Assembly (NCBI RefSeq): GCF_002117915.1
Contig: NZ_BDJB01000001.1
Span: forward strand, 1 to 64,000
Direction of reading: 5' to 3'
Length of the DNA: 64,000 bases
Source: Sphingomonas sp. TZW2008
GTDB taxonomy: Bacteria > Pseudomonadota > Alphaproteobacteria > Sphingomonadales > Sphingomonadaceae
Each line of letters opens with the position of its first letter. Position 1 is the first letter of the stretch. This document shows positions 30,701-38,727 of the stretch, piece by piece. The notes under the pieces were generated by a model. That model saw only the letters and a program-made list of their open reading frames with translations. It had not been told where the DNA came from and searched no databases. Made by a program: the position numbers and the translations under genes.

Positions 30701-30872
30701 AAAACAGGACGCAGGCATCGGGCACCGCAGCGCCAAGCGCGTGGTCGAGCGCCACACCGCGCGCCTCGTCCGCCGCCGCGACGATCAGATCGCCGTCCGC
30801 CAATCCCTCCGCCAAGGCTGCCGCGCTTTCGGCGATGCCGAGCGTCGGCGCGATTGGCGAGGGATCGGGCAT
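27717..30872 (-). CDS. mfd: Transcription-repair coupling factor-like helicase (short Mfd)
   Basis: A 1051-residue superfamily 2 translocase, about 100 residues shorter than canonical Mfd. A shortened UvrB-like N-terminal region (about 50-250) is followed by the RNA-polymerase-interacting Tudor-like domain (GDLVIHEDHGIGRVAGLE near 405), a RecG-type helicase with Walker A GDVGFGKTEV near 560, DEEQ-RFG motif near 660, and GRVGRGSRRG near 795, and the C-terminal TRCF/D7 domain (RFGALPEEARLL near 970). It would remove stalled RNA polymerase and recruit UvrA. The shortening is mostly N-terminal. Either this is the genome's sole Mfd in a compact form, or a paralogue of a longer Mfd elsewhere. ATG 30872 shares its CATG with a divergent ATG at 30871. 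Confidence 0.82.
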   Translation of the reverse strand: MPDPSPIAPTLGIAESAAALAEGLADGDLIVAAADEARGVALDHALGAAVPDACVLFCPGSDALPGDAAPASPENVGQRASALRQLRALLARKKRPRIALVTTGEALARAYPPPAEFAAEPPVVAVGKPVDLPALFETLAELGYIADERVDEPGEIALRGQVLDVFPADARLPLRIEADEGKVVAIRCYDPADQRSVGEIERQELGRVAEPPLGEERVALIDHLPGARLVIGAAAEDRRRRVLALAADIARRRPKRALRDLLDADQWRAALATREQIDAARAGDPPPRFVEGAAPLRAFGKEGRAALEAKQRVVLIGTARDLRYLTRRAANVLKVEATAVSSWAEALRAKPGSFVTLTMAADRGFRRDGVLAVAAADLLGSRAERDDGVQHVAEPVFAQATEIRVGDLVIHEDHGIGRVAGLEALPEAQGGGEAIKLVYAADAVRLVPVAEADRLWRYGAEEDAVTLDKLDGSSWQKRRAEIDVAIAETARQLTALAAERGTRTAPVLDPDTAAYERFAAGFPYTETADQLAAIDAVRADLASGRPMDRLIVGDVGFGKTEVALRAAALAALAGRQVALAAPTTVLARQHIEEFTERFEGTGIVVAGLSRLSTAAEKKAVKAGLKDGSIHVVVGTGAVAAKGIAYHDLALVIIDEEQRFGAADKQRLRDLSAGHVLTLSATPIPRTLQSALVGLRQLSVIATPPARRQPIRTAVGSYAPDTLRAALLREQSRGGQSFVVVPRIEDMAPLAAELATLVPELDVLEAHGKMPAAEIDEAMVRFGRGDGDVLLATNIIEAGLDVPRANTMAIMRADRFGLSQLHQLRGRVGRGSRRGQVLLFTNADDAIAPKTLKRLRTLEAFDRLGAGFAISARDLDMRGAGDLLGDTQAGHMRLIGVALYQQLLEGALRAARGEDAERWSPELNLGLEGRLPDDWIPDVDLRVSLYARLARLTDEGALDAFEDELEDRFGALPEEARLLLATARIRAAAIGSGVARVDAGPAAIALTPRRGSTIDAKAAGLEAAKDRFLLREPIAEAPARLERVQQLFEAIA

Positions 30873-31035
30873 GGCGGACCTTTCAGCAGGGAACGGCCCG
30901 AACGGGCAGCTACCGGCTGCGTTCCGCCAAGCTGATCTCGATCAGTACGGCGTCAACAACTACGTGATCAGCGGCGCGGCGCGCGCGCTGGCGGACGGCC
31001 AGCAGTGGCGTGACGCGGCCCCCCGGTCGGGCGAG
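30871..31035 (+). other. Coding-like stretch opposite the mfd start; possible small gene or remnant
   Basis: From ATG 30871 the plus strand reads about 55 codons that look like ordinary protein (PAAFRQADLDQYGVNNYVIS and following ARALADGQQW). It covers the whole 95-bp gap between the helicase genes and then enters the 3' end of the DEAD-box gene antisense, where it turns Arg-rich and shadow-like. No ribosome site is clear. It may be a remnant of a decayed gene or a chance reading; I do not assign it as a gene. Confidence 0.2.
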
Positions 31036-32665
31036 CGGCGCCCCCGCTGCGCGGCGCGGCGCTGGGCGGCCGATCGGACACTTCGATCAGCACGTCGTCC
31101 TCCGCGCTCGCGGTGCGCGCGACGGCGGCCTGGAACTTGGCGGCGAGCGCGCGCGGGATCTGGAAGGCGGTCTCGTTCGGACCGATGCGGATTGCACCGA
31201 TATCGTTCTTGGTCAGGTGCCCGCGGCGGCAGATAAGCGGCATGATCCAGCGCGGATCGGCATTCTGCCGGCGGCCGATATTCATGCGGAACCACACGAT
31301 GTCTTCGAACCCCGGGCGGTGCTTCTCGCGTTGCGCGGCGCGCTGCGCCTCGGGCGTCGCGGCGACGATCTCCTCGGGCGCGGGCATCGCGTTGCGATAG
31401 GCGTGGACCAGCGCGGCGGCGATATCCTTCGCGCTCTTCTCCGCCATCAGCCGCTCGATCAGCGGGCGATCCTCCTCGTCGCTCTCGATCGGCGCGAGCA
31501 ATTGTTCGAGCAGACGGTCGCGGTCCTTGGCGCGGACGTCTTCCGGCGTCGGCGCGTTGGTCCATTCGATTGGGATGCGCGCACCGCGCAGCATCGCTTC
31601 GGCCCAGCGACGGCGCTGGAACGGCACGATAAGCACCGCGGTGCCCTTCTTGCCGGCGCGCCCGGTGCGGCCGGAGCGGTGCTGCAGCGTCTCCGCATCG
31701 CGCGGCAGCTCAACGTGGATGACGAGGCTGAGCGTCGGCAGATCGATGCCGCGCGCCGCGACGTCGGTCGCGACGCAGACGCGCGCGCGGCGGTCGCGCA
31801 GCGCTTGCAGCGCCGCGTTGCGCTCGTTCTGGCTGTGCTCGCCCGACAGCGCGACGGCGGTGAAGCCGCGCTCCACCAGGCTGGCGTGGAGGTGGCGCAC
31901 GTTGTCGCGCGTGGCGCAGAACAGCATCGCCGTCTCCGCCTCGTGCAAACGCAGCAGGTTGATCACCGCATGCTCGATGTCCGAGGGGCTGACGGTGACC
32001 GCCTGGTAGGTGATGTCGCCGTGGCCGCGATCCTCCTCCACCGTCGAGATGCGCAGCGCATCCTTCTGATAGCGGCGCGCGAGCTGGATGATCGGCTTGG
32101 GCATCGTCGCCGAGAAGAGCAGCGTGCGGCGCTCGGTCGGCGTCGCGTCGAGGATCGCTTCCAGATCCTCGCGGAAGCCCATGTCGAGCATCTCGTCCGC
32201 CTCGTCGAGCACCGCGGCCTTGAGCACGGAAAGATCGAGCGCGCCGCGTTCGATGTGGTCGCGCAGCCGCCCGGGCGTGCCGACAACGATGTGCGCGCCG
32301 TGGTTGAGGTTGCGGCGCTCCTTGGAGGCATCCATCCCGCCGACGCAGGTGACGACGCGCGCGCCGGTCGGCCCGTAGAGCCAAATGAGCTCGCGGCTGA
32401 CCTGCAGCGCGAGCTCGCGCGTCGGCGCGATCACCAGCGCCAGCGGCTCGCTCGATGGCAGGATGCGTTCGTCCTCGCCGACCAGCTCGGGCGCCATCGC
32501 GAGCCCGAACGCGACCGTCTTGCCCGAGCCGGTGCGGGCGGAAACGATCAGGTCGCGGCAGGCAGCGTCGGGCTCGAGAACGGCCGCCTGGACCGGGGTG
32601 GGCGCTTCATAGCCGCGCGCGGCGAGCGCACCGGCGAGCGGCGCGGGTAGGGTATCGAATGGCAT
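30968..32665 (-). CDS. DEAD-box RNA helicase with DbpA-type RNA-binding domain
   Basis: A 565-residue ATP-dependent RNA helicase. The Q motif region is TLPAPLAGALAARGYEAPTPVQ, Walker A is SARTGSGKT near residue 53, motif II is DEADEMLDMGF near 160, SAT near 190, and motif VI is HRSGRTGRAGKKG near 335. The C-terminal part (about 455-530) resembles the DbpA/CsdA RNA-binding domain (WFRMNIGRRQNADPRWIMPL). A final 40-residue tail is rich in Pro, Arg and Gly. The ATG at 32665 (MPFDTLPA) is chosen with GGCAGG upstream; codons 11 positions earlier are possible. Predicted role in ribosome assembly or cold-related RNA remodelling. Confidence 0.9.
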   Translation of the reverse strand: MPFDTLPAPLAGALAARGYEAPTPVQAAVLEPDAACRDLIVSARTGSGKTVAFGLAMAPELVGEDERILPSSEPLALVIAPTRELALQVSRELIWLYGPTGARVVTCVGGMDASKERRNLNHGAHIVVGTPGRLRDHIERGALDLSVLKAAVLDEADEMLDMGFREDLEAILDATPTERRTLLFSATMPKPIIQLARRYQKDALRISTVEEDRGHGDITYQAVTVSPSDIEHAVINLLRLHEAETAMLFCATRDNVRHLHASLVERGFTAVALSGEHSQNERNAALQALRDRRARVCVATDVAARGIDLPTLSLVIHVELPRDAETLQHRSGRTGRAGKKGTAVLIVPFQRRRWAEAMLRGARIPIEWTNAPTPEDVRAKDRDRLLEQLLAPIESDEEDRPLIERLMAEKSAKDIAAALVHAYRNAMPAPEEIVAATPEAQRAAQREKHRPGFEDIVWFRMNIGRRQNADPRWIMPLICRRGHLTKNDIGAIRIGPNETAFQIPRALAAKFQAAVARTASAEDDVLIEVSDRPPSAAPRSGGAARPTGGPRHATAGRPPARAPRR

Positions 32666-32782
32666 GATTGCCTGCCACATGGCGCTTTTGTGCGTCAAAG
32701 CAAGGGCGTTGACCAGCCCGGTGCACTTATCGCGGGGCGATCAACGGCTTAGTGGACGGCAATTCTTCGACGGTGGCGCGGA

Positions 32783-33076
32783 TCAGCCGTCGAGGATCGA
32801 ATCGATCGCGCTCGCCAGTTCGATGTCGCGTTCGGACAGGCCGCCGGCATCGTGCGTCGTCAGCGTGATCTCGACGCGGTTCCACACGTTGGTCCATTCG
32901 GGGTGGTGATCCGCCTTTTCGGCGATCAATGCGACCTGCGTCATGAAGCCGAACGCCTCGGCGAAATCGGTGAACACGATCGAGCGCGTGATCGCGTCGC
33001 GCCCCTCGTCATAGTCCCAGTCAGGCAGGGTATCGAGCGCCTCGGCCCGCTCGGTTTCACTCAGCTGATCGACCAT
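32783..33076 (-). CDS. phhB: 4a-hydroxytetrahydrobiopterin dehydratase (PCD/DCoH)
   Basis: A 97-residue enzyme that dehydrates the 4a-carbinolamine produced by aromatic amino acid hydroxylases, or acts in pterin metabolism. The active-site pattern [17 protein letters not shown] near 52-68 and [17 protein letters not shown] at 72-88 are diagnostic. Length matches the family (about 95-105). The start at 33076 follows a GAACAGG-like site. It is flanked by a DEAD-box helicase on one side and a divergent zincin gene on the other; no hydroxylase gene is nearby, so its partner is elsewhere. Confidence 0.93.
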   Translation of the reverse strand: MVDQLSETERAEALDTLPDWDYDEGRDAITRSIVFTDFAEAFGFMTQVALIAEKADHHPEWTNVWNRVEITLTTHDAGGLSERDIELASAIDSILDG

Positions 33077-33145
33077 CGCGCCTGTTCCTCGCCGCCCGCG
33101 CACCCGCTTGTCGCGTGCCCGTGCCCCCGCCTATGGCGAAACGCA

Positions 33146-33556
33146 ATGAGCGGACAAGACCTTCCGGGCGAGGCGCCCTCGCTCGACGCGATCGAGCGCC
33201 ACGCGCGGCGGGTGATCGAGCGGCTGCCCGCGGCGTTCCGCGCGCATCTCGGCGACGTCGTGCTGCTGGTGGAGGAAGAGGCCGACGCCGAAACGCTGGC
33301 GAGCCTAGGCATCGACCACCCGCTCGACCTGTCGGGCGTATATCACGGTCGGCCGGTGGGCGAGAAATCGGCGTTCGATAGCGGCGGGATGCCCGATCGC
33401 ATCCACCTCTACCGTCAGGCGATTCTTGCCGAATGGTGCGAGACGGGGGTGCGGCTCGACGATCTGGTGACGCACGTGACGATCCACGAAATCGGGCATC
33501 ATTTCGGGCTGAGCGACGACGACATGCATGCGCTCGAGGATCAGGTGGCGGATTGA
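33146..33556 (+). CDS. Small zinc metallopeptidase-like protein (zincin)
   Basis: A 136-residue protein of the short zincin family often called metallopeptidase family protein. Its catalytic motif HEIGHHFG is at 114-121, with the third ligand probably in the final GLSDDDMHALEDQ. No signal peptide, so cytoplasmic. It starts at ATG 33146; the ribosome site is weak. Its stop overlaps the start of the ccmA gene (TTGA), so the two are translationally coupled. A role in cytochrome c maturation is possible but not shown; family members occur in many operons. Confidence 0.85.
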   Translation: MSGQDLPGEAPSLDAIERHARRVIERLPAAFRAHLGDVVLLVEEEADAETLASLGIDHPLDLSGVYHGRPVGEKSAFDSGGMPDRIHLYRQAILAEWCETGVRLDDLVTHVTIHEIGHHFGLSDDDMHALEDQVAD

Positions 33557-34155
33557 GCGGCGCGCTGGCCGCGGACGATGTCGCGTGCCGGCGCGGCGGG
33601 CGGCTGGTGTTCGCCGGCGTCTCCTTCGCGCTGGGAGCGGGCGACGCGCTGGTCGTCGCCGGGCCCAACGGCTGCGGCAAATCGAGCCTGCTGCGGCTGC
33701 TGGCGGGGCTCGCCGCGCCGTTCGCGGGCACGCTCACCCGGCACGGTGGCGTCGAACTGCTCGGCGAGGCGAGCGCGCTCGACGGCGAGTTGCGGCTCGG
33801 CGATGCGCTGACCTTTTGGGCGCGGCTCGACGATCGTGCGACGGCCACGGCACGCGTCGCGGCGGCGCTTGACGATGTCGGGCTGGCGGCGCTGTCGGAC
33901 GTGCCGGTGCGGCTGCTCTCGACCGGCCAGCGGCGGCGCGCGGCACTGGCGCGGGTGATCGCGGGCGACGCGGCGATCTGGCTGCTCGACGAGCCGGCGA
34001 GCGGGCTCGACGCCGCCTCGATCGGGCTGCTGGAGACGGTGATCGCGCGCCACCGCGCGGCGGGCGGCATCGCGGCGGTGGCGACCCACCAGCCGATCGC
34101 GCTGCCGCAGGCGCGCGCGATCGATCTCGCGGCGCATCAGGCCGCGGCGGCATGA
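33553..34155 (+). CDS. ccmA: Haem exporter ATP-binding protein CcmA
   Basis: A 200-residue ABC ATPase of the cytochrome c maturation system I. Walker A is GPNGCGKSS near residue 37, the signature is LSTGQRRRAAL near 119, Walker B is IWLLDEPASGLD near 141 and the H loop is ATHQP. With CcmB it would drive release of haem-loaded CcmE. Start: TTG 33553, overlapping the zincin stop by 4 bp (TTGA) with CAGGTGG upstream; the next Met is too far in. It overlaps ccmB by ATGA. No ccmC follows here. Confidence 0.9.
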   Translation: MSGALAADDVACRRGGRLVFAGVSFALGAGDALVVAGPNGCGKSSLLRLLAGLAAPFAGTLTRHGGVELLGEASALDGELRLGDALTFWARLDDRATATARVAAALDDVGLAALSDVPVRLLSTGQRRRAALARVIAGDAAIWLLDEPASGLDAASIGLLETVIARHRAAGGIAAVATHQPIALPQARAIDLAAHQAAAA

Positions 34156-34787
34156 TCGCGCTGATCTGGCGCGACGTGCGACGCGGCTATGGCGGCGGCG
34201 GCGCGACACTGACGGTGGCGTTCTTCCTGCTCGTCGCGATCCTGTTTCCGTTCGCGATAGGCCCCGATGCCGCGCTGCTCGCGCGCGTCGGCGGCGGAGT
34301 GATCTGGGCCGCGGCGCTGCTCGCCGCGCTGCTGCCGATCGAACGGCTGATCGGCCCCGATCTCGACGCCGGGGTGATCGATCAGCTGGCGGTGCGTGGC
34401 TATCCGCTGACGGGCGTGGCTGCAGCGAAGGTGGTGGCGCACTGGTTGGCGTTCGCGCCGCCGGTGATGGCGGCGGCGTTGGTGGCGGCGGGGCTGCTCG
34501 CGATCGATGCGGCGACACTCGCACGGATCGAGCTCGGGCTGCTGCTCGGCACGCCGGGCCTCGCGGCGCTCGCGGTGGCGACGGGCGCGCTGACGACGGG
34601 GCTGCGCGGCGCGGGCGCGATCGCGGGGCTCGTGATGCTGCCGCTCGCCATCCCGCTGCTGATCTTCGGTGCGGGCGCGGTGGACGGCGGGGCGGGCGGG
34701 CTGAAGCTGCTCGCCGCGGTGAGCCTGCTGCTGGTGGTAGGGGCGCCGATCGTCGCCGCGGGGGCGATGCGCGTCGCGATCGAGTAG
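34152..34787 (+). CDS. ccmB: Haem exporter permease CcmB
   Basis: A 211-residue integral membrane protein with six predicted helices, the first at about 18-38 and the last at 188-208. It pairs with CcmA and CcmC to release haem from CcmE in the periplasm. The ATG overlaps the ccmA stop by 4 bp. The sequence is unusually Ala/Gly/Leu-rich but complete; typical length is 215-220. It is the last gene before a convergent cell-wall hydrolase gene, so the ccmCDEFGH genes must be elsewhere. Confidence 0.88.
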   Translation: MIALIWRDVRRGYGGGGATLTVAFFLLVAILFPFAIGPDAALLARVGGGVIWAAALLAALLPIERLIGPDLDAGVIDQLAVRGYPLTGVAAAKVVAHWLAFAPPVMAAALVAAGLLAIDAATLARIELGLLLGTPGLAALAVATGALTTGLRGAGAIAGLVMLPLAIPLLIFGAGAVDGGAGGLKLLAAVSLLLVVGAPIVAAGAMRVAIE

Positions 34788-34802
34788 TGCCGCGCGCGGA
34801 CG

Positions 34803-35843
34803 CTAGCGCAGTGGCTTGCCCGAATCCTTCCAGCGGTCGAGGATCTGCGACTCGGCCGTGGCTGCCGGCGCAGCGCCGTTCGCGATCAGGGCGCCGCTGT
34901 CCTGATGCGCCGGCTGGATCTGCGCCGGGGCGGTGACTGGCGGCGGGACGGGCAGCGGCCGCACGAGCGCGATGGCGGGGAGCGTGATCGCCGCCTTGGG
35001 CAGCGGACCGGGCACAGGCTCGTTGCCGCGATAGCGCTGGTGGAAGGCCGAGGCGGTGCCCCAATAGCCTTTCCAGCGGTGGAAAAAGTGCGCGCCGATC
35101 GCGTCGGTCATCACCAGCGTGCGGTTCCACGCCGGGGTGACGGCATAGGTGTGATAGTGCGTCGCCAGCCCGACCGGCGCGAAGACATAGCCGCCGAGCG
35201 CCGCCGCCGCGTTGCGCACGGCGCGTGCCCAGGCCGAGCGCGACGGGATGCGCGCCATCGATCCGTCGCAGGCGTAGCTGAACTGGCACCCGCTCGCGCG
35301 GTCCGACCCCTGGTAGATCACGCCGCAGACGGTGGCGGGGAAGGCCGGGTGGCGAACGCGGTTGAGCACCACCTGTGCTACCGCGCGTTGCCCGTCGTCG
35401 GGCTCCGACGCGGCTTCATAGTAGATTGCGCTCGTCAGGCACTCGAGTGCGCGTGCGCGATCGAGGCTCGAGGCGGCGCGTAGCGTGAACGGGGCGGCCG
35501 GCGTGATGCCGCTGTCCGTTGCCTCGACCAGCGCACCGGCCGGAAGCGCGCCAACAGGGATCGGCGGCAGCGCGGCAGTGCCGGTGGTGCCCCCCCCGGG
35601 GGAAGCAATTGCTGCCGGATCGGGCGCGCGCGCGGGTGCTGCGGCAGGCGGTGGTACGCGATGCTGACGCGAGGCGGCGGCGGGAACCGGCAGCATCGTG
35701 AACAGCGCCTGCGCCAGCAGCGCGATGATCGCGACGATCGGCGCGGCGATCAGCGCGGCGCGGCGCCACTTGCGGCGCGCCGAGGGGCGCATCGCCTGCT
35801 TCAGCGCGGCCCGCTCGCTAGGGTGCAGCGCGACGTAGCTCAT
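34803..35843 (-). CDS. Cell wall hydrolase, SleB family, membrane-anchored
   Basis: A 346-residue protein with a short cytoplasmic basic N-terminus, one membrane helix (about 30-52), a Pro/Ala-rich linker (to about 120) and a SleB (hydrolase_2) domain at about 130-255. Key segments are ECLTSAIYYEAASEPDDGQ with the catalytic Glu, AVAQVVLNRVRHPAFP and the GCQFSYACDG. The Pro-rich C-terminal tail is low complexity. It cleaves peptidoglycan, probably as a lytic transglycosylase-like enzyme. The start at 35843 follows GGAGGGAGGG. A run of eight C in the linker coding sequence at about 35590 could favour slippage. Confidence 0.9.
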   Translation of the reverse strand: MSYVALHPSERAALKQAMRPSARRKWRRAALIAAPIVAIIALLAQALFTMLPVPAAASRQHRVPPPAAAPARAPDPAAIASPGGGTTGTAALPPIPVGALPAGALVEATDSGITPAAPFTLRAASSLDRARALECLTSAIYYEAASEPDDGQRAVAQVVLNRVRHPAFPATVCGVIYQGSDRASGCQFSYACDGSMARIPSRSAWARAVRNAAAALGGYVFAPVGLATHYHTYAVTPAWNRTLVMTDAIGAHFFHRWKGYWGTASAFHQRYRGNEPVPGPLPKAAITLPAIALVRPLPVPPPVTAPAQIQPAHQDSGALIANGAAPAATAESQILDRWKDSGKPLR

Positions 35844-35986
35844 CCACCCTCCCTCCGGCACGGCTGCGGCAAAGGCACCGCGCGCGAGCAGATACGCACG
35901 ATGCGTGAAGATTTCGCCCGCTGTTTGCGGCGTGTGCCGGGGTGAGACGAAAGGTGGTTAACGCAAGCGCCTAGGCGGCGCGGGAC

Positions 35987-36226
35987 TTACTTCGGCTCGG
36001 TCGGCGGTGGCGAGGCCGAATTGCTCAGCATGTTGTCGGCGCCATCGTCGGGCAACGGGGCGGTGGTGTCGGACGGCGCGGTGGTCGACGATGCGGGGCT
36101 AGACGGGGCAGCGCCGTTCTCGAGCACGGCGGAATTGTTGCTCGGCTGCGCCGGGGCGGCAACCTGCGCGAGCGCGGCGGAGGACAGCGCAATGATCGCG
36201 ACGCTGGCGGTGGTGGCGAGGCGCAT
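35987..36226 (-). CDS. Small exported Pro/Ser/Thr-rich protein, unknown function
   Basis: A 79-residue protein: signal peptide (1-20, cleavage after SAALA) and a disordered tail rich in Ser, Thr, Pro and Asp. No recognised domain. The ATG at 36226 is followed by a clean signal peptide, and TAGGAGCC lies upstream. It is the first (most downstream) of three such small exported proteins encoded in a row on the minus strand. Confidence 0.65.
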   Translation of the reverse strand: MRLATTASVAIIALSSAALAQVAAPAQPSNNSAVLENGAAPSSPASSTTAPSDTTAPLPDDGADNMLSNSASPPPTEPK

Positions 36227-36256
36227 GGAAGGCTCCTAAAATCGGATCGGTTCGGG

Positions 36257-36571
36257 TCAGGGCTGCGGGGTCGACGGGAGCGCAGTGGCGGACGGGGGCA
36301 GTGCTCCGCCGCCGAGCCGCTGCACACCGCCTGGCCCGTCGACCGTCGTCGAGGTCGGCGGCGGACCAAGTTGCGCGGTTGCGGCACGCGCCGACTGGTC
36401 GCTACGCTGCCGGTCGAGCGCGGTACGTGTGTCACGGAGCGTCGTCGGCGATGACGACAGCGACCGGTCGATCGCGTTCGGCGTGATACGGCGCGCTAGC
36501 GTGTCGACGACCTGCGCCGATCCAGCACCGGCGGCGCTCGTCGCGACGAGGAACAGGGGAACGAGGCGCAT
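36257..36571 (-). CDS. Small exported protein, unknown function
   Basis: A 104-residue protein with a signal peptide ending near GSAQ and a mature part of about 86 residues that starts with VVDTLARRITPNAIDRS and ends in a Gly/Pro/Thr-rich tail. I do not recognise a family. ATG 36571 is preceded by GGCAGGAG. It lies 30 bp upstream of the 79-residue gene, so the two may share a transcript. Confidence 0.65.
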   Translation of the reverse strand: MRLVPLFLVATSAAGAGSAQVVDTLARRITPNAIDRSLSSSPTTLRDTRTALDRQRSDQSARAATAQLGPPPTSTTVDGPGGVQRLGGGALPPSATALPSTPQP

Positions 36572-36678
36572 GGCGGATACTCCTGCCGCAAAGGACGCGC
36601 CGTCGCGCCGAGGGTTCCGTGGCACGCGCGGAAGGCCCGGCCGCCAGCGACCGTGCCTCCCTTTGCGATGCTACGCGA

Positions 36679-36990
36679 TCAGCGCTGCGGCGGGGCCGTC
36701 GGGGTGGTCGCCTGCGGATCGACCGGAGCGGGCACGGTAGCCGACGGATCGGTCGGTGTTGTCGTTGCGGCCGGGTCGCTCGTCGTCGAGCCCGACGTGC
36801 CGCCGCGCCGCGTCTTCTTGCTCGCGCGTTCGGTGGGTGCGGGGTCGGTGGACGGCGCGGTCATCGTGTCGGTCGCACCCGGCACCGTCGACTGCGGCAT
36901 GCCCGACGCGGGGGTGCCGGTGGTTGCGGTCTGCGCCGATGCGGCGGCCGGCAGCGCGAGCGCAGCGGCGGCGATCAATAGAATCTTCAT
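36679..36990 (-). CDS. Small exported Thr/Pro-rich protein, unknown function
   Basis: A 103-residue protein: signal peptide (MKILLIAAAALALPAAASA) and a Thr/Pro/Ala-rich mature region with one basic patch (ERASKKTRRGG). It looks intrinsically disordered. The start at 36990 follows GAGAGGGTCGCC. It is the third of three adjacent small exported proteins; composition is shared with the 79-residue one, but no clear sequence homology is visible. Possible surface linkers or envelope stress factors; unproven. Confidence 0.65.
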   Translation of the reverse strand: MKILLIAAAALALPAAASAQTATTGTPASGMPQSTVPGATDTMTAPSTDPAPTERASKKTRRGGTSGSTTSDPAATTTPTDPSATVPAPVDPQATTPTAPPQR

Positions 36991-37132
36991 GGCGACCCTC
37001 TCCTTGGTTGTCGTCCCCCAAACAACGGATCGCGAGGGCGCAAGGTTCATCGGCCTGCCCCGTATGCCGCCCGGCCTGTCAGCGTTCGGTGAGAAAGACA
37101 CGCCTTTCCGCGTGAGAAGTGCGCGTGAGCGG

Positions 37133-38206
37133 TCAGCCGCACTGCGCGCGGTGAAGCAGCGCCTGATCGGCGAGGACCAGCGCCATCATCGCCTCGACGA
37201 CGGGAACGCCGCGGATGCCGACGCACGGATCGTGCCGCCCCCTGGTCGCGATCTCAGCAGCGGCGCCGCCGCGCGTGATCGTTTCGACCGGCGTCAGGAT
37301 CGAGCTGGTCGGCTTGAACGCGACGCGCAGGCGGATCGGCTGGCCCGTCGCGATCCCCCCCGCGATCCCGCCGGCGTGGTTCGACAGGAACGCCGGTCCC
37401 GCGGCATCGGCGCCGGGGCGCATGCGATCGGCATTCTCCTCCCCCGACAAAGCGGCCGCGGCGAAGCCGTCACCGATCTCGACGCCCTTCACCGCGTTGA
37501 TCGACATCGCGGCGGCGGCAAGCTCGCTGTCGAGCTTGGCGTAGAGCGGCGCCCCCCAGCCGGCGGGCACGCCGGTCGCCTCGCACGCGACGATCGCGCC
37601 GAGCGACGAGCCGGCCTTGCGCGCGGCATCGACCTTCTCCTCCCACCGCGCGGCGGCTGCGGGATCGGGGCAGAAGAAGGGGTTGGCGTCGATCAAGGCG
37701 TCGTCGAACGCGGCGGGATCGATCGCGTCGCCGCCGATCGCCTCGACCCAGGCGCGTATCCGAACCTGCGGAATGACGGCGCGGGCGACGGCGCCGGCGG
37801 CAACGCGCGCCGCCGTTTCGCGCGCCGACGATCGCCCGCCGCCACGATAATCGCGAAAGCCGTATTTCGCGTCATAGGCATAATCGGCGTGGCCGGGGCG
37901 ATACGCCTCGGCGACCTCGGAATAGTCCTTCGAGCGCTGATCGACATTCTCGATCATCAGGCTGATCGGCGTGCCGGTGGTGCGTCCGTCGAACACGCCC
38001 GACAGGATGCGGACCTGATCGGGCTCGCGCCGCTGCGTGGTGAAGCGCGAGGTGCCGGGACGGCGCTTGTCGAGCCACGGCTGGATATCGCCCTCAGCGA
38101 GCGCGATCCCCGGCGGGCAGCCGTCGATCACCGCGCCGAGCGCGGGCCCGTGCGATTCGCCCCAAGTGGTGAAGCGGAACACGCGGCCGAAGCTGTTCCA
38201 GCTCAT
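37133..38206 (-). CDS. aroC: Chorismate synthase
   Basis: A 357-residue enzyme that makes chorismate from EPSP with reduced FMN, the last step of the shikimate pathway. Diagnostic segments are [18 protein letters not shown] at 12-29, [18 protein letters not shown] near 42-59, and [20 protein letters not shown] near 119-138. Full length (350-370 typical). The start ATG overlaps the stop of the upstream acetyltransferase gene by 4 bp (ATGA). It is the last gene in the dnaJ-like/yihY/fabI/GNAT/aroC run. Confidence 0.97.
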   Translation of the reverse strand: MSWNSFGRVFRFTTWGESHGPALGAVIDGCPPGIALAEGDIQPWLDKRRPGTSRFTTQRREPDQVRILSGVFDGRTTGTPISLMIENVDQRSKDYSEVAEAYRPGHADYAYDAKYGFRDYRGGGRSSARETAARVAAGAVARAVIPQVRIRAWVEAIGGDAIDPAAFDDALIDANPFFCPDPAAAARWEEKVDAARKAGSSLGAIVACEATGVPAGWGAPLYAKLDSELAAAAMSINAVKGVEIGDGFAAAALSGEENADRMRPGADAAGPAFLSNHAGGIAGGIATGQPIRLRVAFKPTSSILTPVETITRGGAAAEIATRGRHDPCVGIRGVPVVEAMMALVLADQALLHRAQCG

Positions 38207-38727
38207 GCTGCGCTCAATCGCGCGAAGGCCAGCGCGTGATGCGCGGCGTCGCGCACGCCGCACGGCACGAGCCCGCCCTGCAGCGGCAGCGCCATGAAAA
38301 GTTCGCCGGCATAGGGCGAAGCGAAGTTGCGCGCGACGGCGGCGTCATAGCCGAAGCGACCGTAGAAGGCGGGTTCGCCGAGCACGAAGCTGAGCACCAC
38401 GCGCGCCGCCTCGAGCCGTTCGTGTGCGGCGTGGATCAGCGCGTCGGCCACCCCCTGGCGGCGATAGGCGTGCGCGACCGCGATCGGCGCGAGCGCGACG
38501 GCGGCAACGCTGCGGTCGTTGACGCTGACCGCCATGCGGCTGAACACCACCGCGCCGACGATCTCGCCCGCTTCCTCGTCCTCGGCGACCATCGTCAGCA
38601 CCATGTCGCCCGCAAGGCACAGTTCGCGCACCAGATCGGCCTCGTCCGGCGCGGGAAAGCAGCCGCGCAGCAGCGCGTCGATGCGCGGCACGTCGGCGGC
38701 GGCGGCGGGGCGGATCGCGATCGTCAT
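38203..38727 (-). CDS. GNAT family N-acetyltransferase
   Basis: A 174-residue acetyltransferase. The acetyl-CoA loop is [16 protein letters not shown] near 85-100 (RxxG pattern RRQGVA), and the beta-alpha-beta arrangement is of the YhbS type. The start at 38727 overlaps the fabI stop by one base (TGATG), and its stop overlaps aroC by 4 bp. Acceptor unknown; small molecule or protein N-terminus both possible. Confidence 0.88.
   Translation of the reverse strand: MTIAIRPAAAADVPRIDALLRGCFPAPDEADLVRELCLAGDMVLTMVAEDEEAGEIVGAVVFSRMAVSVNDRSVAAVALAPIAVAHAYRRQGVADALIHAAHERLEAARVVLSFVLGEPAFYGRFGYDAAVARNFASPYAGELFMALPLQGGLVPCGVRDAAHHALAFARLSAA

Noticed and set aside
31010..32650. 546-codon plus-strand frame opposite the DEAD-box gene
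   Set aside because: Shadow of helicase coding sequence with no recognisable domain.
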